Assembly (NCBI GenBank): GCA_018136815.1
Contig: CM030932.1
Location: 5,122,407 to 5,186,406, forward strand
Reading direction: 5' to 3'
From: Isochrysis galbana
Taxonomy: Eukaryota; Haptophyta; Isochrysidales; Isochrysidaceae
Length of the DNA stretch: 64,000 nt
Shown: piece by piece, positions 18,433 through 28,479 of the stretch
Position numbering within the stretch: position 1 is the stretch's first letter
Layout of the letters: every line of letters starts with the position of its first letter
Notes under the pieces: model-generated
What the model saw: only the letters and a program-made list of their open reading frames with translations
Database searches by the model: none
Told to the model about the DNA's origin: nothing
Position numbers and translations under genes: made by a program

Positions 18433-19260
18433 CACTTGCATGGAGGGCGGCATATGTTCGGTCATGTTCTCTGGGCGGCGGGTCCTTGTTCCGAGACACG
18501 TCAACCATGCTCACTCCTATCACCACGGAATGTCCTCTACGGAGCGGGAAGTATGATGCCCGCGAGCCGGTTACGTGTTGCCGTGCTATGACCGCACAAG
18601 CCACCGTACCAATGGTGCAAGGGGGCGCTTCATGCGGCGGGAAGGATGATGCTCATTGAAGGCTTGACCTTGACCACAAGTTGGTCGATAAGGAATGGTA
18701 TTTTCATTGATGTTTATGAGCAATCATCCGGGCCCGCACCGACAAGGCTACAACAAAGAGGGCAATAAGCTGCAAGTAGCTCCCTCTCGTTCACCATGTC
18801 GTTGTGGTACTCAATCGGCTTTAGTTTTTGTTTCGTGTTTGATAACATCGTTCATTTGGCAGTATCGGGTCGCTCCTTTGGCATTTCGGGCAGACACGTT
18901 CGATGCGGCCTGGTGAGCATTTGCGAAACTTGTGAGCGGTGCAGCCCCACACTTTGTGAATATTTTTGCGGTCATTGTGCGGAGAGAGCGCCAGCATGCG
19001 CGCTTGAAGAAAGCGCCTAGCGCGCAGCCCAAGTGGGTGCGTGCGGCTATGTCTATGTTTATCTATTGACTATCGGTGCATGGAGATGTAGAGCAATATA
19101 GATAGTCGTATAGCAAAAACATCCGACGAAGTTTCGGGGCGATAAGCCCTAGCCAAGGTAGTAAGTAAGAGCCGACCCGCCTGGCGCCGAGCCCCTGCTA
19201 GATGGAGATGGCAAACACGTTTTGTTTGAGCCAGAGGCCAAATACATGTAATAAAAATAT
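18433..19260. other. Intergenic, nothing recognised
   Basis: Follows the MAP65 stop. No domain-bearing frame is seen on either strand; it may include the 3' UTR. Confidence 0.4.
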
Positions 19261-19261
19261 A

Positions 19262-20045
19262 AATGTTATATCCTAGCCAACCCCAACTATCAGTAAAACT
19301 GATAGGGTCATGGGGGCCGCGATCCCCCCTTCCTCCATCGCAGACACCCTCTGGGTGGGCCTGCACACTCACTCTCAGCCCCTGCCTGCTGCCTGCTGGC
19401 AGGGGCTGAGCTGACATCAATCCTGCCCAGACTTTCACCCAGCGCGCGCCGCGCGCCTCACGCATTCGCCTGAACCTGACTCCCATCGTACTGACCCCCC
19501 CTTCCACCACTGAGACACAGACACTGCGAGTCGCCAGGTGGGCACCCAGGGCCAGCGAGGCCAGCGTGGGAGAGGCAGGAGAGGCCAGGGGCCCAGCCCC
19601 AGCCTCCTCTGCCCCCTGAGCTGGCCCAGCTGGCCCTCTGGGGGGACCCGAGGGTCCCCTCAGAGGGGGGCCATGGCGCGCGCAGACATCGCACGCCCGT
19701 AAGAGAATGAAGAGAACGACGAGAAAAGTACGACAAAAAAATCGACACGATCTGACCCCAGGAAAGGTAAGACTCAAGCCTGTTTACTGTAGGTTTACAG
19801 GTCGACACCCGACGCGACAGGCGGACACCGCGAAAGCGCGGCGCCAGACGAGAACGACCCAGGAGGCGGGGGCCGCAGAACAAAAAAGTCAGAATATGGT
19901 AAGCGACGCGCGCGTTTACGTTTGTCCGCAGAGTTAGAACTGAAAGGCCCGCCCCAGCCTGCCCCCCACCCGTCTGGCCCGTCGTAGTGCACGCGGGCCC
20001 ACCCCCCGTAGGGGGGGTAGCGGAAGCGGGGGTGAGAGTGTGGGG
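19262..20045 (+). repeat. Dispersed hairpin-ended repeat family A, copy 1
   Basis: Begins with TTATATCCTAGCCAACCCCA and the hairpin CTATCAGTAAAACTGATAG, then CATGGGGGCC, a CAGCCCCTGCC/GGCAGGGGCTG stem, a GC-rich block ending GCCATGGCGCGCGC, and GGAAAGGTAAGACTCAAGCCTG. It matches, in reverse orientation, 28480-29250. Open frames in it are not conserved as protein, so it appears non-coding. Confidence 0.75.
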
Positions 20046-20120
20046 TATAGGCGATGGCGAGTGAGATACCGGAGGGGTGTGAGTCAGTAGCAGCATAGCG
20101 GGCACCTTCAAGAATATTTT

Positions 20121-20450
20121 TTTTATATCCTAGCCAACCCCACGAGCTAATTGGACACAACTTTTCAGTCCCGGAATCCCGCCATGCCTGACGAGCCAGG
20201 TGTCCGAGTAGTACCGGGGGGAGGGGGCACTGCCCCCTCCCCTCGATATTTTTGTCCTCCCCCCAGTGCAAGCACCGACCCTGCGCACCCCAGCACACCC
20301 TCTCCTCGAGGCCACGCTGGGGGAAAACCCCTTTCGGGTAAAACAACGCAGGGGGGGGGGGGGCACTCGTGAGTTTAGGGGCCCAGAGCGCTAATCTCCC
20401 TCGCCCGAGCGAGTGGCCGCGGCGAGCCGCGGCCCTTCCCCGTCTTCTCT
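20121..20450 (+). repeat. Dispersed repeat family F, copy 1
   Basis: About 330 bp, roughly 90 percent identical by eye to 47830-48180. It starts TTATATCCTAGCCAACCCCA, passes GCATGCC-like unique sequence and a GGGGGCACTGCCCCC stem, then a poly-G run, and ends at the stem GTGGCCGCGGCGAGCCGCGGC. Confidence 0.8.
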
Positions 20451-20539
20451 TACCCAAATCAATAATCCATAATCAATAATCCATGATGATGCATTAGATT
20501 CTGCCAAATATTAATGTACCCATTACCAGTAGCATACAT

Positions 20540-20650
20540 ACCCTATACCCTAAGATCTCGTGATAAAACCTCAATCTTGACTTGGTGCTTGGTGATAATT
20601 TTCACCCTTAGAAGTTGAAAGCCCTGTTTGACCGCCCTATTAGTATTAGT
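20540..20650 (+). repeat. Short dispersed repeat, copy 1
   Basis: About 110 bp (TAAGATCTCGTGATAAAACC through CCCTGTTTGACCGCCCTA). It recurs inverted at 53225-53340; shorter pieces occur near 30120-30170 and 40810-40850. Confidence 0.7.
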
Positions 20651-20659
20651 AGTTATAAA

Positions 20660-21069
20660 TCATTGTTTGACCGCCCTACTAAGTATTCGTTCCCCATACA
20701 GAGCGGCCATGTGCCATGTGGCTTGGCGTGTTAGTGCAAGGCTAGTGGCAGTAGCAGTGTAGCAGTACTAACGCTCAAGAAAATGAACACGATCGTCCGC
20801 TCGAAAAACATTATTATGTCACGGACTTGTACGAGTACCCGTAGAAGCGCGCCAGGCTCCAGATATACCCCAAGGTAGAGCGCCCCCACACGTAAACCGT
20901 GAAACAGGGACGGAGCCGTTCAGCTCGTGGAGTAGGAGTAAAAGAGTACTTTACAGCACCTCGCTCCCCCTCTCCTCTCTCTGTCTCTTGCTGAGAGATC
21001 TCTGAGAGTACTCTCCTAGACTAGAGCTCTACTCTAGTAGCTCACGCTGTACAGAGAAAGTAGCTTTCC
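20660..21069. other. Intergenic, weak match to repeat family D
   Basis: A stretch near 20700-20790 (GTGTTAGTGCAAGGCTAGTGGCAG) resembles the middle of family D. Otherwise nothing is recognised. Confidence 0.35.
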
Positions 21070-21315
21070 CGTGGACCGGGGGGGTGGGGGGGCGAGTTGC
21101 GAGAGAAGGTGGGAGAGGGAGGGGGGGGGGGGGGGGAGGGGCTTGGAAGCTTGGAAGGGTGGTTGGGGGAGAGGGGGCGGGGGGGGGGGGGAGAAGGGGG
21201 GGGGGGGGGGAGGGGAGAGAGGGGGGGAGAGGGGGGGGGGGGGGGGGGAGAGGGGGGGGGGGGGAGAGGGGGGGGGGGGGGGGCAGTTGGGGAGGGGGAA
21301 GGGGGGGGGCGGTTC
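21070..21315. repeat. Long poly-G / GGGA tract upstream of the receptor gene
   Basis: About 245 bp of nearly pure G with scattered A on the plus strand, followed by a short CT repeat at 21336-21364. It ends about 300 bp before the receptor's probable start. It can form multiple G-quadruplexes and makes spurious Gly-rich and Pro-rich frames. Confidence 0.9.
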
Positions 21316-21333
21316 AGTTACTGTTCGTTGGGG

Positions 21334-21367
<34 letters not shown>

Positions 21368-21616
21368 CCAGAGAGAGGGAGAGCGGGGGGTGGGGGAGGG
21401 CCTCCTCGTCCCCCCCCCCCCCCGTAAGGCGCGTGAGAGTGGGGGGAGAGGAGGAGAGAGAGCGGTGGGTGTTGGGGTGGGGGGCGGGGTGGCCAGGCGT
21501 GGGAAGGGGTGGCGGGTGGGGCGGGGAGGACGGAGGCGCGACGCAGAGGGGAGGAGGGGGGCGCGGGACGAGCAGGCACCGGCCGTAACAGGGCGGGCCG
21601 CAGTCGCCGCGCGCCC

Positions 21617-24600
21617 ATGCCAGCCAACCGCAGACGGAGGGCTGTAGCTGGATGCATCGCGCTTGCGGCCGGCGGAGTGGCGCAGCCGCTCTCAGCTGGC
21701 GTGGGTGCCACACTTCCCGAGCGGCTCTACCAGCTGGCCTTCGGGTCGTATTACATGGAGACCACCGGCGTCGACCTCGAGTACGCCGCGCTCGGCTCGC
21801 GCAGGGGTAGCTGCCGCGCGATGGACTGGCGCAATGAATGTGGCCCGGATGACGGGGCGGAGCCGCGAGTGCCCGTGTGGGCGGCGAGTGACGCGCTTCT
21901 GTCTTCGTCGGACTATGCGGATTACTCGGATCTGCAAATGTACCCGACGGTTGCAGCAGCCGTGGTGCCCGTGTACAACTTGCCAAACGCCAGCAGCTCC
22001 GATCCGGTTCTCGTGCTGACGCCAGAGGTCCTTTCGCGGATCTTCCGCTCGGCTATCACACACTGGAATGACTCGTCAATATCCGCATTGAACCCCGAAC
22101 TCGCGGGCAGCGGCAAGCTGCCGGCGGAGAGGATCCGCCTTGTGGTTCGGGAGGCCGGCTCGGGCACCTCTGAGATATTCACGAGGGCGCTCTCATCTTT
22201 CGACGCCAGCTTCTCCTTGGAGATAGGAGTGTCTGCGACACCCAACTGGACTTCCCCCGACGCTCTAGTCTGCAGCACCAACCAGGGCATCAGCTCATGC
22301 GTGCTAGAGACATCGTACGCAATGGGATATGCGGTGCTCGGGGAGGCGAGGGCTTTCAACGTGCCGTTTGCCTCGTTGCTGATGGACCCCATACGTCAAC
22401 CTGTCGTGGCCTCTGCGGAGTCGCTGTCGGCAGCGCTCACGGAGCTCGGTGTACCCTTCGGCAACAACGGAGATGTGGCCGATAGGCTCACGGCCGACGT
22501 GCACGGTGCACAGGGCCCGGTGGCGTGGCCTATCGCGGGGCTCACCTACTTGGTAATGCGCAAGACTACGCTGCTGAGCGGCGGCGGGAGCTGTGAAGCG
22601 CTTGGAGTGACGGTCGCGTTTTGGGATTGGTTCTATTCTTCGGACCAAGTGGCCGAGTTGGCCTTGGCGCATGGGTATGCACTTCTGCCTTTGGACGTGC
22701 GCGATTTTGTCGCGCGCACACTGAGGGAAGGCGTGACCTGCGACGGCGCGCCGGTGTATTCAAAAGAGAAGCCCGTGCCCTTGCGTGGCGGTGGGCCGGA
22801 CGCTTACGGCGAGGCCTTGCTTCTCCTCCAGCTCACATATGAGGCAGAGCTTGAAACTATCACAGGTCTGAAGAATGATCTCAGCGTGGCCTACACGGCA
22901 GCTGGACCAGGCGACTCCTTAGACCTCCTGAGCAGTGGTGCGATCGAGTACGCGCTGACACCGGCTGGCGCCCTTGCGGAAAGCCCCCTCTCTGCCGAGT
23001 CGTGGGTTGAGATCCCCTTTGCGAGTATTGCCCTCGCGCTCGTCTGGTCGCCATGCGGTGTGGCACCTTGTTGGGCCGAGAACCAGACCCTTACGTTCGA
23101 TGTCGCGACGATCACAGCGCTCGTGAATGGAAGCCTCACGCGCTGGCGCGACGCGCGGCTTGTGGCGCTCAATCCATGGCTAGATGCGGAACCGCACGCC
23201 TCAACCATCGGAGTCCATCGCGAGATCTCTCTGGTGGGTGAAGGTGCGGACTCGCACGCCATTCAGCAGCTCTTGCGCCTTTTGCAAACAGCCGACCCGG
23301 CGGCCAACGTCGGCGTGTTCGGTGAGGGTGGCAGGGCGCACATCACAGCTAGTGTGCACGAAACGGCCGCAGCCGTAATGGGCACGCCCTTCTCAATTGG
23401 CATCATGCCGCTCACGAGGCCGCTACCCGAGCCGCTTTCTCGCGCAGCTCTCATTTCGCCAGCGGATTCGTTGAGAGCCGTGCTACCCTCGGCAGACAGC
23501 CTTGCGACTTGCCTGAGCGCGTGGGATGAGAATGGCATTGTCACACATGTGGCCCTTGCGCATCAACCCACCAGCTGCTACGCTCTGATGTACGATGTCG
23601 GGATTGTGACACCGCGCACATATTCGGGCGACAACTGCACCAAGGGGGAGGTCGTCATCCGCTTCTTCAATTGGGCAAGAGAAGCAGGGCAGCAGCGCGC
23701 AATGCAGTCACGGGAAATGTCGCCGCTCGCCGCGGTGGTGCCGCTCCTCGTGCAGAAGGCGCTCGAAAGCCCCAGCTGCACCGGCAGTGGGCCGGTGCTC
23801 TATTTGCACATTGAGCAAAACTCCCTTCGCAGTGCGCTGCACGGCATCGTGTACACCGTCGCGGGCCTGTTCTGCTGCTTTCTGTTGTGGTTCCATGCGT
23901 GGGCTCATGTGCATCGTTCAAACATGTACATCAAGTCCAGCCAGCTTGCCTTCATTCGCATCATGACCCTCGGCCTGCTGCTCACTCTTTCCGCTGGCTT
24001 CGCTCTCCCGCGAGATCACGATGACGAGTACCCCGACTTCAGCGTGCCAGTGGGCGAGAGAGGGCGATACCCCCAGCTCGACAAGTCGTGCCAAGCGGAG
24101 ATATGGCTGTACTTTCTCGGTGTCACGATCACCTTCTCTGCTCTGACGGCAAAGCTGTGGCGCGCTACCAAAGTACTTGTCAATCCGACCATGCGTGACG
24201 TGAAGGTGCCTGCGCGCAACTTCTTGCTGCTCGTGGGGTGTTTGACATGCGCCACTGTGGTCATATTATCGGTCTGGACATCGGTCGACCCGCCGTACTT
24301 CCGCTTAAGCATCCACCCACCCAACGCGGAGGGGATCGAGATGTGGTATGGAACCTGCGAATACCTTCCTTCTGGGCATGCCGTGTTCCCCGTCCTTCTC
24401 ATAACGCTGTTGGGGTGCGTGCTGGTATTCGCTTCTTACCTGTGCTACTTGACGTGGAAGCTGAATCCCATTTACGCGGAGAGCTCCGGGATCGCGTTAA
24501 CTATTTTCGCCTCTGTGATCTCCCACATCATTGGTCTCATCCTTGGCGATCTCAGCTACCCTTTCCGGAGGGCCGGGGGTTCGACGGTTACCTTCTTCTT

Positions 24601-25159
24601 TGCCAAGTGGCTCGCGCCCCTTATCACCTGCTCAACCATTATCGCCGTGCTGTACATGCCGCGCGTCTTCCTCTGGATGAAGCACAAGAAAAAACGGCAT
24701 GCAACATTCCCCGGTAGCGGTAACGAGGTGTCATCGGTGGCCATGGGGAGAAAAAACTCCGACTTATCCAGCGAGGAAGAGGCGGGCGGTGGGCATTCCG
24801 TGAGCCTGGGGTCGCTGCGCTTGGCAGCGAGGGCGTTAGGTGCAATTGGAGCAGGAGTGGGAGGCGGGGTGGCAGCGGCCCCGGTCGATGAGGCCGCGTC
24901 GATACATGGATCGACTCGCGAGGCTCGGCGCCACAAAGGCTACATTCACGAGCTGGAGGTGTCTCTTGCCCAGTGTCAGGCAGAGCTGCTCGATGCACGC
25001 GATGATCTCACAGAGCTGCGAGATCGCAACAACAACTTGAGAGACGAGCTGAGTACCCTACGCCAGGAATTGTTGGAAGCCCAAAATCAGCACCATTCTG
25101 GTAGTGGGCGCAACTCTCAAGCGTCACAGTCAGAACCTAGCCACCGTTCGGAAGGATAG
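21617..25159 (+). CDS. Class C (GABA-B-like) GPCR with two PstS-like ligand-binding modules
   Basis: One exon of 1180 aa from ATG 21617, chosen because a signal peptide follows (residues about 9-22) and upstream codons come from poly-G. Module 1 (about 25-390) has the phosphate-binding protein motifs GATLP (30-34), G60-S61, A-S-D92 and R178-x3-S182-G183-T184, at the spacing of bacterial PstS. Module 2 (about 400-700) has the same fold cues (LVNGSLTRWRDARLVALNP) but reads VGEGADS where module 1 has REAGSGT. Seven hydrophobic helices follow (about 741-1011), with the class C cysteines in SCQAEIW and GTCEYLP. The cytosolic tail has a poorly charged linker and a coiled coil at about 1108-1158 (LRDELSTLRQELLEAQNQ). 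Class C receptors couple ligand binding to G proteins; phosphate or another oxyanion as ligand is inference. Confidence 0.88.
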   Translation: MPANRRRRAVAGCIALAAGGVAQPLSAGVGATLPERLYQLAFGSYYMETTGVDLEYAALGSRRGSCRAMDWRNECGPDDGAEPRVPVWAASDALLSSSDYADYSDLQMYPTVAAAVVPVYNLPNASSSDPVLVLTPEVLSRIFRSAITHWNDSSISALNPELAGSGKLPAERIRLVVREAGSGTSEIFTRALSSFDASFSLEIGVSATPNWTSPDALVCSTNQGISSCVLETSYAMGYAVLGEARAFNVPFASLLMDPIRQPVVASAESLSAALTELGVPFGNNGDVADRLTADVHGAQGPVAWPIAGLTYLVMRKTTLLSGGGSCEALGVTVAFWDWFYSSDQVAELALAHGYALLPLDVRDFVARTLREGVTCDGAPVYSKEKPVPLRGGGPDAYGEALLLLQLTYEAELETITGLKNDLSVAYTAAGPGDSLDLLSSGAIEYALTPAGALAESPLSAESWVEIPFASIALALVWSPCGVAPCWAENQTLTFDVATITALVNGSLTRWRDARLVALNPWLDAEPHASTIGVHREISLVGEGADSHAIQQLLRLLQTADPAANVGVFGEGGRAHITASVHETAAAVMGTPFSIGIMPLTRPLPEPLSRAALISPADSLRAVLPSADSLATCLSAWDENGIVTHVALAHQPTSCYALMYDVGIVTPRTYSGDNCTKGEVVIRFFNWAREAGQQRAMQSREMSPLAAVVPLLVQKALESPSCTGSGPVLYLHIEQNSLRSALHGIVYTVAGLFCCFLLWFHAWAHVHRSNMYIKSSQLAFIRIMTLGLLLTLSAGFALPRDHDDEYPDFSVPVGERGRYPQLDKSCQAEIWLYFLGVTITFSALTAKLWRATKVLVNPTMRDVKVPARNFLLLVGCLTCATVVILSVWTSVDPPYFRLSIHPPNAEGIEMWYGTCEYLPSGHAVFPVLLITLLGCVLVFASYLCYLTWKLNPIYAESSGIALTIFASVISHIIGLILGDLSYPFRRAGGSTVTFFFAKWLAPLITCSTIIAVLYMPRVFLWMKHKKKRHATFPGSGNEVSSVAMGRKNSDLSSEEEAGGGHSVSLGSLRLAARALGAIGAGVGGGVAAAPVDEAASIHGSTREARRHKGYIHELEVSLAQCQAELLDARDDLTELRDRNNNLRDELSTLRQELLEAQNQHHSGSGRNSQASQSEPSHRSEG

Positions 25160-26159
25160 CGGTTGACGCGTGCGCTTGGCCGTACCGTCTTCGTTTGTGG
25201 TTATCAATGTGCCCGATCATGTACGTGGTTGTGTGTTATTGCTATTGCTCGTGGTGGCGCTGCTTTGGCTTTGGCCGCAGTGGACCGTGAGATGCCCAAA
25301 AATTCTTAATATTCTCGCCTCGCGCTCGCGCGCGGCCCTGGACCTTGATCAATAATTCGCAGCCACGCCCGCTGCCTTCCTCGCTCCATCCTCCCGGCTC
25401 TTGCCGCTACTCCGTAGCCGTAGGGCTTAGGGGCCGCCGGGATTTGGGGCTGTCGAGGGCGGGCGGCGCGTTCCGGTTCCCCCAAGTAGTAGAATACTTA
25501 CTTAAATAGGGGTGGCGAAGGAGGAAGGGGGGGTGTTGCGGGTGGGCGCGGTGCATTATAATGAGGATTGGCCGAGAGCTGTAACACTTACCCTTCAACT
25601 CGAATCCCTGTGGCCTGTGGCCTATGGTTGTGTTTCCTGTATCAGTGTTGTGAAAAATGAGCACATTCTTGGACTTGGAGCTCAGCTCTGGTTAGGGGTA
25701 GGACCTGTCTGTTGTCGACGTGGAATAGCCTCTGCCACTACGAGTGCGAGTGTGTCGAGAAGCTCGGCAAGCCGTGCACTCGCGCATTGGCTCGTGAGTA
25801 AGGGCTTCAAATATGAATATGGGTTATTGCCCATATTTATATACTACTACATGAATAGCCCGGTCACTGGCCACTATGATGGGGGTGTACATTCAACACT
25901 CTGATTCCTTCCCGTGAGCTCCCGCCTCAATCTCCCAAAATAGACCGCCACGCGCGGGCGGGAAGGGAGGGGATTCCCTCACCACCGACGCCATTGCCCT
26001 TCGTGGGGTGAGAGGGGGTCGTTCGGAGGGGGGAGGGAGTTGCCGGGGCAGGTAGGGGGGGACCCTGCGGAATTCTTGGACACCCAGGGGAGGCGTGCGG
26101 GAAAAAGTGGCGTTAAAGCAAGAGTGAGTGACCGGGCCAACATGAATATGAATATGGGG
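25160..26159. other. Intergenic, nothing recognised
   Basis: Holds the likely 3' UTR of the receptor gene. ATATGAATATGGG occurs near 25810 and a related ATGAATATGAATATGGGG near 26140. No coding sequence is recognised. Confidence 0.4.
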
Positions 26160-26470
26160 TTGTTGTGGGTAAGGGGGAGCATTCCACGCGACACACTCTA
26201 TTCTTGGAGCGTGTCTCGGGAACACTCTCCTCACTATGCGGTGCGCTCTATTTTAAGAGCGCCCCCTCCCCTTTCCCGCCCCGCTCCTTGCTCCCTTCCC
26301 TCTCTTCCCTTCCTCCCCGGTTCCCTCGCGTGCGGCTCCAAGCCTGGATCTCTTCCTTCCCCCCCTCCCATGCAACCCCAGCGGTTCCTTTGGTTTCCCC
26401 CGCTCCGACGAGACTCGGAGTCCCGTGCGCTCGCCCCTCCCTTCGCTCGTCCGACGTCCGGTCCCCCCCC
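26160..26470 (+). repeat. Dispersed repeat family I, copy 1
   Basis: Contains two GAGCG..GACACACTCTAT-type half palindromes, then a pyrimidine-rich stretch (GGATCTCTTCCTTCC). It recurs inverted at 44150-44420 in the same order with moderate identity. Confidence 0.55.
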
Positions 26471-27713
26471 CCCCCCTTTCTTTCCATTAGTCTTTCCCCT
26501 GTTCCTAGAGTTTCCCGCGTCCCCTCCCCGGTTCTCTCCCTTAGGTTTTCACCCCTTTTGTGTTTCTGGCGCGCTCGCTCGGAAGCAGTCCCTCCGTGTC
26601 CACTCCTCGTGTGTCCTACCCCGCCCCACTCGTTGTCATGCTCCCCGTCCCTTCCGTCGTACCATGTAATAGGACCTCTGAACTCGCTCCCGCATCGCTG
26701 TCACGCCCACCCTCTCCCTCCATCCATCACAATACTCAAGTTCAAGCACAGCCACAAGCACCTCACACACTCACCAACACAGCCACTCTCATACCACTCC
26801 ACACACCACAGGGGTTGCTCCTATATGTTAGCTTGCTGGCCGATTTGCGTTAAATATCCCACATTCATGTACATAAATAGACAATAACCCCATAGTCATG
26901 TATATAAATAAACTACAACTATGCAAAAAAAAAAAGCCTAAACGCTAAACGCTCGATGGTAGTGCCCACTTTCGACGGGACGCGACCTTCGATACCTTCA
27001 CAAGTGCGCGCCCGCGTATTGTGTGCCTCGTCCCAAAACCACAATCGCATGTGAGATCATCTTCGATTCCTCACTCGGCCATCCAGGTGAGGGAACAGTC
27101 ACCGTCGTCTCGTGCAACATCAACGGGCCACCAAGAGGCCATGGGCATGGGGCCATAGACAGGATATGTGCGCTGCGTGCTCGCACAGTCGAGGAAAGCC
27201 AAGGTCGACGTCCTCCTCCTTCAAGCAACTACACGCCTACGCTGACGGCACACACCACCGAGTATGCATGACCGCAAAAGCTCTGGGATGGCACATGTTG
27301 TATGCACCGACCGAATGCAAGGTGACCCGGCGAGCTTGGAAGATGTCATCTTTCATCTTTCATTGTTGACATGGCACGTGAGAACACCGACACCATTTAG
27401 ACAAAAGTAAACAAAACGGTTCCTCGATGCGCACTTCATTGTCATGGCAGCACGCAGCGTTGAGGCAGTCATTAACATCCGACTCGCTGACTCTTGCTAG
27501 GCACAGCTTCCCCGCCCTCATCATTGTCAAAGCTGAAAGACTTCATGACATGCGAAGCAATCAACAACACGATACTCAGGATCTCAACGATCTTATCGTG
27601 ACTGCCACTGATTCTCTCTAAATTGGTTAGCGCATATGCCAGCTAGATCGCCGGTGCTAATCTCATCGACGCGCCACATGCCTCCGTTTGCTTCCCATCA
27701 ATCTGACAGTCAG
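26471..27713. other. Intergenic with a possible endonuclease-like remnant
   Basis: Near 27095-27250 the plus strand reads TVVSCNINGPP and, in another frame shortly after, KVDVLLLQATT. SCNINGL...KVDVLLLQET is the opening of the exo/endonuclease/phosphatase domain of LINE-type retrotransposons. The frames are broken and the conserved Glu is not in place, so at most it is a decayed LINE fragment. Confidence 0.3.
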
Positions 27714-28061
27714 TCATAGGGAACGGATCAGATCCTCTATTGAGTTGGGGTCAACGCGAACAGTTCCCGGCCCGCCGTCCGAGCTCGCCGTGAGCCCAAA
27801 GTGAGTGAGTGAAGAAACTGCCTCAGAGCAAGCTCGAGCGTCACGAGACTCGAGCACAACTGCCTCTCCTCTTTGCATGATTTGTTCGACTGTCCGCTGG
27901 GCATGCGCTGCGCTGAGGCCGAGGTGCTGCAGGATCATGATCACGTCGTCCTGCGTGTTTTCGTCGTCGTCATGCACGATGACGCGGCAGGGTGCAGCGC
28001 GCGAAGAGTGTAGACACATCAACACGAGAGAGAGACACATCATACCGCTTGGACGCCACAT
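27714..28061 (-). CDS. ClpS-like protein (Clp protease adaptor fold)
   Basis: 115 aa, single exon. The N-terminal about 22 residues (MCLSLVLMCLHSSRA) look like a signal or targeting peptide. The rest follows the ClpS fold: CRVIVHDDDENTQDDVI (strand 1 and loop), helix 1 ILQHLGLS, helix 2 AQRTVEQIMQRGEAVVL, and the final SSLTHFGLTAS. ClpS delivers N-degron substrates to ClpAP or ClpCP; in algae it acts in the plastid. Key pocket residues differ: the Asn-Asp-Asp motif is Asp-Asp-Asp (31-33), the gatekeeper Met region is Gln-Asp-Asp, and the His of the HxxG helix is Met62. It may therefore bind other residues or not act as an N-recognin. An upstream exon with more transit peptide is possible. Confidence 0.7.
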   Translation of the reverse strand: MWRPSGMMCLSLVLMCLHSSRAAPCRVIVHDDDENTQDDVIMILQHLGLSAAHAQRTVEQIMQRGEAVVLESRDARACSEAVSSLTHFGLTASSDGGPGTVRVDPNSIEDLIRSL

Positions 28062-28479
28062 CCGCGGAGCGCCGCGCCGCTGCGGCCTCGGCCGTCCCTT
28101 GCCTCTCGGTAATACATGGACTCTAGCTCTAGCATCCCTAGTAGAGCTAGTAGAGTAGTACTAGTTTCTACTCGGTATACTCCGAGTGACGTTGTTTTTC
28201 AATGAACTCAAGGTAGCCTATGTGTAAACGAGCATCCCTAGGCGCCCCTGGGCAAGGGTCCTTCCCACCCATGGAGAGGGGGGTCAAAGGACCTGTGACT
28301 GCTACCTGAAATGCGCCAGCGAATTACTACTAGATGGTGGGTTGTAAATAAAGACATAATAATAATAGTAGTAAATAATAAAACATCTGAAGATTCGGGC
28401 TACTCACGCTAGCTATACAGGTGCACGTACTCACGGTACTCACTTACGACATCGCCTATACCCCAGTTTACTCACTCCC
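28062..28479. other. Intergenic, nothing recognised
   Basis: Short TA-rich and CTAGTAC-rich sequence upstream of the ClpS-like gene, which may hold its promoter. No element is identified with confidence. Confidence 0.35.

Noticed and set aside
19070-20457. Frames over 200 codons on the minus strand
   Set aside because: They lie in dispersed repeats, and related copies at 28480 and 47830 do not preserve the frame.
21034-21711. Long Pro-rich minus-strand and Gly-rich plus-strand frames
   Set aside because: Produced by the poly-G tract. The receptor gene starts downstream at 21617.
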